Shown here: positions 44,473-52,681 of the stretch, in pieces
Numbering within the stretch: the first letter of the stretch is position 1
How the letters are laid out: the number at the start of each line of letters is the position of its first letter
Program-made: the position numbers and the translations under genes
From: Candidatus Obscuribacterales bacterium
GTDB lineage: Bacteria > Cyanobacteriota > Vampirovibrionia > Obscuribacterales > Obscuribacteraceae
DNA: 64,000 nucleotides
NCBI GenBank assembly: GCA_020050685.1
Contig: JAGVKG010000006.1
Span: 1 to 64,000 of the forward strand
Reading direction: 5' to 3'
Notes under the pieces: generated by a model
The model's database searches: none
What the model was told of the DNA's origin: nothing
The model's input: only the letters and a program-made list of their open reading frames with translations

Positions 44473-45185
44473 GGTTTTTTGTTTCTTTGCTGGCGGCGTT
44501 TCGACATTTCGGCAGTTTCCTTAATTGCTGCTTCCGTTTCTAAGAAGTACGCGTCTTCTGGTGCCCGAGTGGTATCAGATATCGGTCCACCACCAACTAC
44601 TCTGATTTTGTCACCCTGAGATCCGGGTAGCGACGATGGTTTTTTGCCTTTGATATAAACCTGAATCACATCGACCCCTAAACATTGATTCTTCTTCAAC
44701 CAGACAGTCAGTCCATCATTACGATGCACTCGCGGCTGAAAGGCTGGCGTCTCCGAAAGCCACTTCTTCGCTTTCTCAACCGAACTAAAATTCAATTGGC
44801 CTTCTTCTGCCACACATCTAGTCACACCATCGTGTGGAAACCAGTGGTTGCCAGCCCCAGGAAAGTACAAACCAAAACTGCCAAACCAACGTTTGTCCCG
44901 AGGGGTCATTTCAACGGATCGCGTATCTCCCTTCCACGTATAAGAACGCTTACGTCCTTTACCCGCCGTGATGGTCATTTCGTCAGTTGGCATTTTCACT
45001 ATGATTTGCATGCCGGGCGACATCACAACTTCATTCACAGCCGGAATCGGCCGATCACCAACCGGAAACAACCAATCCAAATCGCCGCTCATAAACTTAA
45101 GAGTCGTCGCAATCACAATCGTGCCACCAAGCACAACCACGGGTGGCGTCAACAAAATCCATTTTTGCCAAGTCGTCAATTCCAT
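44469..45185 (-). CDS. membrane-anchored protein, unknown
   Basis: A ~238-residue protein with one N-terminal membrane helix (ILLTPPVVVLGGTIVIATTL) and a large outer domain. Beta-rich segments (MQIIVKMPTDEMTITAGKGR, YTWKGDTRSVEMTPRDKRWF) and a basic C-terminal tail are visible; I recognise no domain. The ATG at 45185 puts the helix at the N-terminus; the frame opens at 45218. Translationally coupled to the small membrane protein that follows. Confidence 0.65.
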   Translation of the reverse strand: MELTTWQKWILLTPPVVVLGGTIVIATTLKFMSGDLDWLFPVGDRPIPAVNEVVMSPGMQIIVKMPTDEMTITAGKGRKRSYTWKGDTRSVEMTPRDKRWFGSFGLYFPGAGNHWFPHDGVTRCVAEEGQLNFSSVEKAKKWLSETPAFQPRVHRNDGLTVWLKKNQCLGVDVIQVYIKGKKPSSLPGSQGDKIRVVGGGPISDTTRAPEDAYFLETEAAIKETAEMSKRRQQRNKKP

Positions 45186-45372
45186 CGAATCAAAAATCCA
45201 TTTGCAGGTCGCGGCCAAGCAAGTGGTTGATTTCTTCTTTCTGCTCCGTTTGCTGTGAGATTAAACACAAGCAAAGGCTGGTGACGAAGAGTCTGCGCGC
45301 TATCATGTGTTGCCTGGATAGTAACAATCATGCACAAATGTAACGCATTAAATGAGAATTTACTTTTTATCT

Positions 45373-45441
45373 GTATATACGAGTGAAGAAAACGTTATTA
45401 ATTCTCAATTGAGGATCAAAAATATATACACTAGTATATAC
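45373..45441. promoter_or_regulatory. repeated GTATATAC sites upstream of msrA
   Basis: GTATATAC occurs at 45373-45380 and 45434-45441, with ATATATAC at 45422-45429. The last two form TATATAC-ACTA-GTATATA (45423-45440), a perfect palindrome. They lie in the AT-rich 350-base region before msrA that otherwise holds no gene. They look like binding sites of one regulator controlling the msrAB genes or the divergent membrane proteins. Confidence 0.45.
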
Positions 45442-45536
45442 AATAAATCTCAGGCAAATTGACTATCTAGATTCGCGCAGACAGAAAAGATATACAACCC
45501 GCGCTAAAGTCGTGGCTGAGAACACCGGGAGACACA

Positions 45537-46136
45537 ATGCGAAAAATTGCTGCATATGCTCTGATGTTAGTCATAGTGCTTTGGCTCGGGCAAGTGGGCA
45601 TCCAATTCGCAAAAGCGGCAAAAGGGGGGAAATCTATGTCAGACCACAATTCTCAAATCGCGGGCAAGAATGTTGATCGGGCGATTTTCGCTGCCGGATG
45701 CTTTTGGAAAGTGCAATATGTTTTTAGCCAGGTACTCGGAGTTGTTGCCACCCGTGTTGGCTATACCGGCGGGCAAGTGGATAATCCAACCTACGAACAA
45801 GTCTGCGAGCACAAGACCGGACATGCTGAAGCAGTCCTTGTCGAATACGATCCGAACAAAGTCAGCTACCACAAATTACTGGAGACTTTCTTTGCCAACC
45901 ATAATCCGACAACCATGAACAGACAAGGACCGGACGTTGGTTCACAATATCGTTCCGCCATTTTCTATGTCACACCCGAGCAAAAGGCAGAAGCGCTCAA
46001 ATATAAAGACGAGCTAACCCGTGCGCATAAGTTCACTTCGCCAATCGTAACTCTTATAGAGCCAGCGACTAAATTCTACGACGGAGAAGAATATCATCAG
46101 GACTATTACAAGAAGCACGGCGCAGTCTGTTATTAA
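45537..46136 (+). CDS. msrA: peptide methionine (S)-sulfoxide reductase, exported
   Basis: Reduces Met-S-sulfoxide in oxidised proteins. A 199-residue MsrA with the catalytic Cys55 in AAGCFWKVQYVF, VGYTGGQVDNPTYEQVC, GHAEAVLVEYD and FANHNPTTMNRQGPDVGSQY, all typical of the family. Residues 1-27 form a signal or anchor (ALMLVIVLWLGQVGIQFAKA), so it works outside the cytoplasm. The family's usual Glu after GCFWxV is Gln here, a change also seen in some homologues. Its stop overlaps the first possible start of msrB (TAATG). Confidence 0.93.
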   Translation: MRKIAAYALMLVIVLWLGQVGIQFAKAAKGGKSMSDHNSQIAGKNVDRAIFAAGCFWKVQYVFSQVLGVVATRVGYTGGQVDNPTYEQVCEHKTGHAEAVLVEYDPNKVSYHKLLETFFANHNPTTMNRQGPDVGSQYRSAIFYVTPEQKAEALKYKDELTRAHKFTSPIVTLIEPATKFYDGEEYHQDYYKKHGAVCY

Positions 46137-46156
46137 TGGTCAAGCCAAGTAAACAA

Positions 46157-46678
46157 ATGAACAGAAGAAGATCCTCAACATTGCTAATTGTCGCGGCTAT
46201 AAGCTTAATGCTTGGAGCCTGCGCAAAAGCAGAAGATAATGCCACCACGAAGGAGAAGGTTATGACCAGCGACGAGAAAACAATGCCGACAGATAAGCAA
46301 TCAGACAGTTACTGGAAAGAAAAGCTTGACGAGCATACATATAAGATTACGCGTTGCAGTGGCACTGAAGCCCCGTTTACCGGCAAGTATTGGAACAATC
46401 ACGAAGACGGCACTTACCGTTGCAGCAATTGCGGCGAAGTGCTCTTTAGCTCCAAGGACAAATTCGATTCAGGCACTGGTTGGCCTAGTTTCACCCGCGC
46501 ACAAGGTGATTCCGTCGACACACGCGCCGACAAATCGGCCGGTATGGTGCGTGAAGAAATAGTTTGCAAACATTGCGGCGCGCACCTTGGACACGTGTTT
46601 GATGACGGCCCGGCACCAACCGGTCAACGCTTCTGCGTCAATTCCGCCTCTCTCGATTTCAAAGGAAATGACAAATAG
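46157..46678 (+). CDS. msrB: peptide methionine (R)-sulfoxide reductase lipoprotein
   Basis: Partner of MsrA, acting on the R isomer. The 173-residue protein has a lipoprotein signal (LLIVAAISLMLGAC). The MsrB core follows: YKITRCSGTEAPFTGKYWNN, two zinc CxxC pairs (CSNC and CKHC), GTGWPSFT, and the catalytic Cys in QRFCVNSASLDF. It is anchored outside the cytoplasm, as MsrA likely is, so the two form an envelope protein-repair pair. The ATG at 46157 gives a normal signal peptide; a start at 46136 is also in frame. Confidence 0.92.
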   Translation: MNRRRSSTLLIVAAISLMLGACAKAEDNATTKEKVMTSDEKTMPTDKQSDSYWKEKLDEHTYKITRCSGTEAPFTGKYWNNHEDGTYRCSNCGEVLFSSKDKFDSGTGWPSFTRAQGDSVDTRADKSAGMVREEIVCKHCGAHLGHVFDDGPAPTGQRFCVNSASLDFKGNDK

Positions 46679-46712
46679 AACGGCGAGAACTTTCTCAAAG
46701 AGTACAAGTCAA

Positions 46713-47303
46713 ATGACAAACAGAAGACTCTGTTACGCTTTCAACAAGCCCTACGCCGTCTTGTCTCAATTTAGCCCCGACGGCAGCGACAAGACAACGC
46801 TAGCAGAATTTGGTTTCCCGCGCGACGTCTATCCAATCGGACGCTTGGATTACGACAGCGAAGGTTTACTACTTTTGAGTAATGATGGATCGCTCAACAA
46901 ACTCTTGCTCGATCCATTGCATGCACACGCGCGCACTTACCTAGTGCAAGTAGACAACATTCCCACACAAGATGCCCTCACTCAATTGAGACGCGGCGTA
47001 ATCATTGAAGGCAGAAAAACATTGCCGGCCAAAGCCGAACTCTTGACCGACGAACCAAATCTGCCACCACGCCCAGTGCCGATAAGATTCCGCAAAAACA
47101 TTCCCACAAGCTGGATCGAACTGACAATTTCCGAAGGCAAAAACCGCCAGGTACGAAAAATGACTGCCGCAGTTGGACATCCAACCTTGCGCCTGGTCCG
47201 CATTGCCATCGGTAAGCTTTCACTTTTTGGTTTGGGTCTGGCTCCCGGCGAAATGAAACTTCTTTCCCCAGAAGAAATCGATACAGCACTGGCAAAACAC
47301 TAG
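46713..47303 (+). CDS. rluE: RluE-like 23S rRNA pseudouridine synthase
   Basis: RsuA-family pseudouridine synthase of 196 residues. Catalytic Asp in GRLDYDSEGLLLLSNDG, with the N-terminal YAFNKPYAVLSQFSP and C-terminal ELTISEGKNRQVRKMTAAVGHPTLRLVR, all close to RluE. It lacks the N-terminal S4 domain, as RluE does. RluE modifies U2457 in E. coli 23S rRNA; same target here is inference. The frame extends upstream into msrB; the ATG at 46713 (or one at 46668) is chosen on family length. Ends 10 bases from the convergent carbonic-anhydrase-like gene. Confidence 0.88.
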   Translation: MTNRRLCYAFNKPYAVLSQFSPDGSDKTTLAEFGFPRDVYPIGRLDYDSEGLLLLSNDGSLNKLLLDPLHAHARTYLVQVDNIPTQDALTQLRRGVIIEGRKTLPAKAELLTDEPNLPPRPVPIRFRKNIPTSWIELTISEGKNRQVRKMTAAVGHPTLRLVRIAIGKLSLFGLGLAPGEMKLLSPEEIDTALAKH

Positions 47304-47313
47304 AATCGGCTTT

Positions 47314-47853
47314 CTATGATCCAGAAGTTTGGAAGCGGTGCACATTCACCGGCAAAAAGAGTCTTGTCTCTTCATCGTAAATAGATAGCCAATCATACTC
47401 AGGATCGTAGACAGCCCCACTTACTACCGGCTGCGGGCCAGGCAAGCAACCTGCCAATGCAGATCGGAAAAGTTGCATCTCACGCCATATTATCGCCTCC
47501 GTCTGGCTATAACAGTGCTCGCCGGAGCCGGCAAACTGCACAACATTACTTTCCCGGCTTGGCAATCGCTGGCAACCATGATGTCCACAGAACAAGACAA
47601 GACCTATCTCTGGATTTGCTTGCACGTCGCGAACCAGCCAATTCTGCGAAACATCGGCTTGATCTGCAAGACCAGCCAAGCCTCCCTCCGCCTCAATTAC
47701 CTTCAGCGAACCAACCTGATTCACGATCAGGGATGCATTCATGGCTTGCGGCTCCGAGCAAGTTACCGCAATTACATTAGGCCTTTCTTGATTCAATTCA
47801 AATGGGTTGCGCATTTTTGCAGCAACATCAAGACATGACGATTCGTCACTCAT
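47314..47853 (-). CDS. beta-carbonic-anhydrase-like protein
   Basis: A 179-residue protein with the beta-CA metal pattern: Cys32 in AVTCSEPQ, and His91 and Cys94 in VLFCGHHGCQRL. The Asp-Arg dyad of the family (CSDSR) is replaced by Glu34 and Gln36, so either activity is altered or Glu substitutes for Asp. It is the last gene of a four-gene operon with a SulP transporter, which fits CO2/bicarbonate interconversion next to bicarbonate uptake. AAGGAGA precedes the ATG. The family call rests on these motifs, as overall similarity is low. Confidence 0.6.
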   Translation of the reverse strand: MSDESSCLDVAAKMRNPFELNQERPNVIAVTCSEPQAMNASLIVNQVGSLKVIEAEGGLAGLADQADVSQNWLVRDVQANPEIGLVLFCGHHGCQRLPSRESNVVQFAGSGEHCYSQTEAIIWREMQLFRSALAGCLPGPQPVVSGAVYDPEYDWLSIYDEETRLFLPVNVHRFQTSGS

Positions 47854-47932
47854 GAAATTCTCCTTGCGTCATCACAAATGCCAGGCAGCACATGCCTGTG
47901 CAACCGGGCAAGACAAATTTGGAGATTGATTT

Positions 47933-48391
47933 TTAGAGTAACTTAGAACAGTTCATTAGCCAAATTGGCACTCTTCTATGCGCCTTGGCCACTAAATCTT
48001 GACGCGCAAACAGCTGCCCTTCCGCCTTGACCGCCATATCAAACAAGGTCGGCGAAATCGCCACCTTAACTGTTGCACCACAACTTGTGCTACCACCACC
48101 GGGTTGTCCGCGATAGGAAAGGAGAACCGGATGCAAATGATGCATGGGCTTGCGGCCTGGAAAATCAAGCGACTCATGTTCTTCCGACATTGCAGATTCA
48201 GCCGCCGGCATGGCCAATGAAGTGACAACTGCGAAATTAAAGAGCCAAACAAACAGAAACATAACGGACACGAAAATAGTTGGCGTCAGCCAATTGTGCA
48301 TTCGCCCCAAAGCAGACGGTTGCAAGCTGAACGAAGCTTCACTTCGCCGTGATATCACTTTGCCTGTATCGTTCGTTCCTATGACGCTCAC
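47933..48391 (-). CDS. single-pass membrane protein, unknown
   Basis: A 152-residue protein with one membrane helix (~35-58, TIFVSVMFLFVWLFNFAVV), a His-rich bit after it (PMHHLHP), and a C-terminal domain I do not recognise. Its GTG start lies 5 bases after the UspA-like stop and it is followed by the carbonic-anhydrase-like gene 79 bases on. The tight spacing is the best evidence that it is real. It may be an accessory part of the SulP system. Confidence 0.55.
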   Translation of the reverse strand: MSVIGTNDTGKVISRRSEASFSLQPSALGRMHNWLTPTIFVSVMFLFVWLFNFAVVTSLAMPAAESAMSEEHESLDFPGRKPMHHLHPVLLSYRGQPGGGSTSCGATVKVAISPTLFDMAVKAEGQLFARQDLVAKAHRRVPIWLMNCSKLL

Positions 48392-48396
48392 CTTAT

Positions 48397-49005
48397 TTAA
48401 GTGCGGCCCGTTTGATATTGCATTTCGGGAAGTACTGTCTGCTCTTGTTCTCTAACAACTTGATCGGGACTTAATTGAGTATCTAAAGATTGAATAACCT
48501 GAACATCGCAGCGCGCCGATTTCTTTATTTGCTTGATTAACCCGCCACCAAACAAGCGCTTGCCTTTTTGCGGTTTTGCAAACAATAATATACGATCCGC
48601 TATCCAGTCAATAGCCACCTGGCTGATGGACTGCCCTTCAACGCTGGCAGCCAAGACCTGCCACGATGTTCGAACTCCCGGATGATGCTTGGCCAAGCGC
48701 GATGAGAGAGCCATGAGCAGCTCTTTGCCATTTGCCAGCGCCTCTTCATGCTCATCAGTCATTAGCAGTGCCGCAGCACCGGAATATGGCATATCCGTCC
48801 ACCACTTTGGCTCAACCAGATGAACCAACATCAAATCACATTGAGCCGATTCCGGATTTTTTTCAAGCCAGCCAACCAGCATTTCAGCGGTTTGCTCGTT
48901 CTTTACTGGCACTAATATTTTTTTGAGCATAACATTAGATCTTGCATCAACGGCCTTTGCAAGCATCTCCGATACTACTTGAGTTCTTCCAAACTGGTTA
49001 TTCAT
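48397..49005 (-). CDS. UspA-like universal stress protein
   Basis: A 202-residue protein with a UspA-type fold at ~27-165. The first strand is KKILVPVKNEQTAEML, followed by the DLMLVHLVEP strand, and a helix-strand pair ending in VAIDWIADRILLFAKPQKGK. A G-rich loop follows (GKRLFGGGLIKQI), which may bind ATP, as in many Usp proteins. The ATG overlaps the SulP stop as ATGA, so translation is coupled. Usp proteins encoded with SulP transporters are known in several phyla and probably regulate transport. Confidence 0.75.
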   Translation of the reverse strand: MNNQFGRTQVVSEMLAKAVDARSNVMLKKILVPVKNEQTAEMLVGWLEKNPESAQCDLMLVHLVEPKWWTDMPYSGAAALLMTDEHEEALANGKELLMALSSRLAKHHPGVRTSWQVLAASVEGQSISQVAIDWIADRILLFAKPQKGKRLFGGGLIKQIKKSARCDVQVIQSLDTQLSPDQVVREQEQTVLPEMQYQTGRT

Positions 49006-50486
49006 CGTGAACTCCTTTCTTTAATACTGTCTTCCCGAAGGCTCACTGCTTTATCAACACTGGACTGAACTCTGGCGTATGCAGCGGCTTGCCTCCTGTT
49101 GAGAATTAGTGAACCGACTCCATAAATAATCAGAGCGGACAAGACACCGGTGAGAAAATCCGTAAGCGGCACCATGACAGCTGTGTAAACCATCAAGAAA
49201 GCGTGGAAGCGTCCTTGGTGCCAAACTTCCTTGATCTCAGCGACTTTCACCATATTGGTCGCAACCCAGAGAAGAATCCCACCAATGCAGGCCATGGGAA
49301 CCATTTCCAGCCATGGTGCAAGATAAAGCGCTAAGGCAATTTTGAGAATACCTTTGAAATATCCGGCCATTGGTGTCATGGCTCCGGCTTTGATACTGGT
49401 GGCAGTGCGCGCCAATGCGCCTGTGCACGGGAAGCCATTAACCATTGGTACGATTATTTGTACCAGCCCTTGTCCCCACAATTCTTTGTCGGGATTAAAT
49501 GGCGTCTTCTTGTTATTAGCCAAGCGATCGGCCATTGATGAGCACAACAAGCTTTCGACGCTGGAAACAAAAACAATCGCTAAGACAAAATAGGCAATGT
49601 CCATGCCCAGTTGTGGTGTGAATGCCGGCATGGAAGGCGGCGTGAAAACAAAGAAATTCGAAGGGATGCTGCCATACTTCAAGCCAACATCAGCAATGCC
49701 CCTATCGCTAAAGATTGTCTCAGAAAGTAATGTACATAGAGCAAGCGCCAAGAGTGGTGCCGGAATAAAAATTGAGATCTTCAGCAGTCTTCGTGTCATG
49801 ACAAATGTAAGCATCGCCAAGAAAAATGAATATCCATTGAATTCATGGAAGTACTGACCAATGAGTTTGATTTTTTCAAAGAACTCGCCACGAATTGCGT
49901 GCTCAAGTCCCAACACCTCGCCGATATTTGAAAGTGCGATGACGACTGCAATTCCGACGCTAAAGCCAACGACAATTGAATTTGGCACACGTTTGACATA
50001 TTTGCCCAGCCCCAAAATTCCCATGCCCAGCAAAATTACACCGGCAAAGACTGAACAGAGAACCAAGAGTCCATGCGCTTCGGCAAAACTTCCGCCCGTG
50101 GCATGATGACCATATTTCAACATCAGCGCGGCAATCACAGGAATGAATGCTGCCGTCGGTCCATAGACTTGATATTTTGATCCGCCCCAAGTGCGACCAA
50201 TAATGCAAGCCAGTGCGCCAGCAACAATTCCTTGTTCCGGTCTTAGACCCATGGCGATCGCAAATCCCATGGCCATTGGGATGGCGGTAAGTGCCACCAC
50301 AAATGCGGCGCTTAGATCACGATAAGTTGTACTAAGCCACGACTCGCGAGTTAGATCTTCAAATCGTTGATCGAAGACGGTGTTGAATTGCAAAAGCCGT
50401 TGCCAGAGCATTGGCAAGAAGGCTGCCTCAGCCGCCACCGATTCTTCCAAATTACGCGAAATTATACTGACATTATCCTTAGCCAT
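49002..50486 (-). CDS. SulP-family anion transporter, bicarbonate candidate
   Basis: A ~494-residue inner-membrane carrier of the SLC26/SulP family with 12-14 predicted helices. Family marks: DLSAAFVVALTAIPMAMGFA, the YQVYGPTAAFIPV substrate loop, ESLLCSSMADRL and VNGFPCTGALARTATSIK. No STAS domain follows, so regulation must differ from typical SulP. The ATG at 50486 has AAGGAA about 9 bases upstream; the frame opens at 50609. Linkage to a carbonic-anhydrase-like gene and UspA favours bicarbonate over sulfate, as in BicA/DAUER-like systems; this is inference. Confidence 0.85.
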   Translation of the reverse strand: MAKDNVSIISRNLEESVAAEAAFLPMLWQRLLQFNTVFDQRFEDLTRESWLSTTYRDLSAAFVVALTAIPMAMGFAIAMGLRPEQGIVAGALACIIGRTWGGSKYQVYGPTAAFIPVIAALMLKYGHHATGGSFAEAHGLLVLCSVFAGVILLGMGILGLGKYVKRVPNSIVVGFSVGIAVVIALSNIGEVLGLEHAIRGEFFEKIKLIGQYFHEFNGYSFFLAMLTFVMTRRLLKISIFIPAPLLALALCTLLSETIFSDRGIADVGLKYGSIPSNFFVFTPPSMPAFTPQLGMDIAYFVLAIVFVSSVESLLCSSMADRLANNKKTPFNPDKELWGQGLVQIIVPMVNGFPCTGALARTATSIKAGAMTPMAGYFKGILKIALALYLAPWLEMVPMACIGGILLWVATNMVKVAEIKEVWHQGRFHAFLMVYTAVMVPLTDFLTGVLSALIIYGVGSLILNRRQAAAYARVQSSVDKAVSLREDSIKERSSR

Positions 50487-50635
50487 ACTCACAGATTCCT
50501 TTGTATAGAAGGTGTCTTTGTAGGTAGATGGACACTCAAGCGCTTGAATGCCGGTTTTGAAACACTGCAAAACAGAGCCGCCGCCCCTTGTCGGTGCAGC
50601 CTTTGACATCTATTCGTGTTGTTATATAGCGATAT

Positions 50636-50662
50636 TACAATATGACGATGCGACAATATTAC
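50636..50662. promoter_or_regulatory. possible ArsR operator in the SulP-arsR gap
   Basis: An imperfect repeat, AATATGACG ... CGACAATATT, with flanking ATATTA copies, lies in the region between the divergent SulP operon and arsR-type genes. ArsR family sites are often such AT-rich dyads. The match is weak. Confidence 0.3.
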
Positions 50663-50793
50663 TAGCGATCCCCGGATTTGTCAACATACCGGGAATTTGC
50701 CGCCCCTGCAAGGTTTGCCGCTTTCAGGGCAAATAGCGTCGTGATAGTATTAAGGCGCCCTGGTATTAATGTAGAGTCGAATTCCGAGGTCGC

Positions 50794-51147
50794 ATGCCAA
50801 AACATTTAGTGGCAATCGAACTAGCAAAATTATTCGGAGTGCTGGCACATCCTCTGCGCGTGGAAATTGTCGAAGAGCTGCGCGACCGTGAATTAACTGT
50901 CAACGATTTGCAAAAAGGATTGAGCGTTGCGCACGCCTCAGTCTCGCAACACTTAGCGATTCTGCGCAGCAATCGCGTCGTAATCGAACGTCGTGAAGGA
51001 CGCCACGTCTACTATCATTTGCGCAATCCAGAAATGGCACAAGCCGTCGCGATCTTTTTGTCTTTCGTATCGCCAGACACTTCAGAATCAGACCGCATTT
51101 TATCTGCAATTAAGTCAGCCAAGAGCCAATGGTCTCAAGACAAATAA
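50794..51147 (+). CDS. ArsR-family transcriptional regulator
   Basis: A 117-residue winged-helix protein: LAKLFGVLAHPLRVEIVEEL, then the recognition region LSVAHASVSQHLAILRSNRVV and the wing IERREGRHVYYHL. No Cys-pair metal site is visible, so the signal is probably not a thiol-bound metal. It is divergent from the SulP-Usp-CA operon, which it likely represses. Start ATG at 50794 with GAGG upstream. Confidence 0.85.
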   Translation: MPKHLVAIELAKLFGVLAHPLRVEIVEELRDRELTVNDLQKGLSVAHASVSQHLAILRSNRVVIERREGRHVYYHLRNPEMAQAVAIFLSFVSPDTSESDRILSAIKSAKSQWSQDK

Positions 51148-51172
51148 CCACAGTTGAGCCTTATATAACTAG

Positions 51173-52588
51173 CTATCGGTAACGTGCAGGCATTTTACTT
51201 TTCACAAGCCCAATAGCTTTATAAGTATCAGGAATTCCATAGCCATAATACTGCATCAGGTTTGCTGGCATCGGCGGGCAGGACGCTGCCATAATTTGGA
51301 GAATTTGCGCATTGGTCATTTTCGGGAAAACGGACCATACCATAGCTATTTGCGAGATCAACAACGGCGCGGCCAGGGATGTTCCACCAGTCGAAACAAA
51401 TCCTCCGTCCACATCTTGTGCCCTGACAGAATCGCCTGCCGCCGTAAACCAAACAGGATTACCATAAGTAGAGACAGCGCCGGGATAACCGTAATCAAAC
51501 AAAGTGAGATCCGGATTTATGCCGGAAACACCGACCATATAACTTATTCGCGGATTCGGATCAAAAAATCCGTAATTCCCCATCGGTACTACAACAATCA
51601 TGCCCTTGTTATATAGTGCTTTGCATAGATTATGCATCGTCGGATGCACCCGGGGATTGAAATAACTTCTCTCCGGCTCACTTACTTGTACTTCGATGTT
51701 AACGATCTTAACTCCAATCTTGGTACCATTCTTTTTGAGATAGGTTAGACAACGCAGAGTCAGCTCCTCATTTGTATAGTTACCGTACTCGGGAGTTGAA
51801 TCTATAAGCGGAAAAACATATGAGTGGCCAGCACCAGATGCCAACCCGATGCCATTGTTGGTTGCAGCAAAACCGCCCGTACAAACTAGAGTACCATGAG
51901 ACGAGCGCACCGGTGATGGCCCCACAGTATCAAAATACGCATCGTATGCCTGCAAGACCCTGCCGCTCAACTCAGTCACATTAGCAGTACCTGAATCAAT
52001 ATCGGCGATAACGATACCATCTCCCTGAGCATACGGCAAAGATGCCGGTATATTCATATACGGCAAGTACCATTGCTCGGGGAAGTAAGGGTCATTGACT
52101 GGCGGTTCGGTTGTCTGTGGCAATTCTCCATAATAATTTCGCTGCACTGCCGCAAAATGCTTCTTGTCCTTAGTTAATTTTGCTTCCGTCTCGCTCAGTT
52201 TGCCCTTTTCTGTCTTTACGACAAGAACCAAATCCTCGCCTTCACCAAAGGAACGAATCACAGTGCCATGAATTTCTTTGAGAGCTTCAGCCACCTCATC
52301 TTTCTCGTCTTGAGAGGATGTACCTGCTTTGGCATCTTTGGGTTTTTTCTTTTTGCTGTCCGAATTTGATCCCAAATCTGTTTTCATTGCCGGAGACACC
52401 AAAAGGACATCGTCCTCATAGGCTTTGACCGGTCGACGAGTAGCCGGCTTGCGCGGCTTAAATTGTGGCTCCTTCAATTGATATTGCGGGGCGGCTTTGA
52501 CCGCATTGCCATAGAAGCTTATGGATAGAGCAGCAATGCAGACAATAAATGAAAAGGCAGCAGCCCTTCTCAGCAATTTGCTATCCAT
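51173..52588 (-). CDS. secreted subtilisin-like (S8) protease
   Basis: A 471-residue protease with a signal peptide (AAAFSFIVCIAALSISFYGNAVKA) and a ~160-residue charged pro-region rich in Lys and Ser. The catalytic residues are Asp in IADIDSGTANV (~194), His in SSHGTLVCTGG (~230), the oxyanion Asn in VVPMGNYG (~330) and Ser in STGGTSLAAPLL (~401). Exported, and probably activated by removal of the pro-region. Convergent with arsR. Confidence 0.85.
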   Translation of the reverse strand: MDSKLLRRAAAFSFIVCIAALSISFYGNAVKAAPQYQLKEPQFKPRKPATRRPVKAYEDDVLLVSPAMKTDLGSNSDSKKKKPKDAKAGTSSQDEKDEVAEALKEIHGTVIRSFGEGEDLVLVVKTEKGKLSETEAKLTKDKKHFAAVQRNYYGELPQTTEPPVNDPYFPEQWYLPYMNIPASLPYAQGDGIVIADIDSGTANVTELSGRVLQAYDAYFDTVGPSPVRSSHGTLVCTGGFAATNNGIGLASGAGHSYVFPLIDSTPEYGNYTNEELTLRCLTYLKKNGTKIGVKIVNIEVQVSEPERSYFNPRVHPTMHNLCKALYNKGMIVVVPMGNYGFFDPNPRISYMVGVSGINPDLTLFDYGYPGAVSTYGNPVWFTAAGDSVRAQDVDGGFVSTGGTSLAAPLLISQIAMVWSVFPKMTNAQILQIMAASCPPMPANLMQYYGYGIPDTYKAIGLVKSKMPARYR

Positions 52589-52681
52589 AGGTTTGCTCCT
52601 GCACTTCTGAGCCCAGATTAAATCAAGTAGCCAACTATATATACCCTTTATCTCTCTCGCAATGTCAGCTGTAGACCTTGA

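Noticed and set aside
48144-48455. Plus-strand frame antisense to the small membrane protein in the SulP operon
   Set aside because: The minus-strand frame is tightly coupled to its neighbours and has a membrane helix; the plus-strand one has no support.
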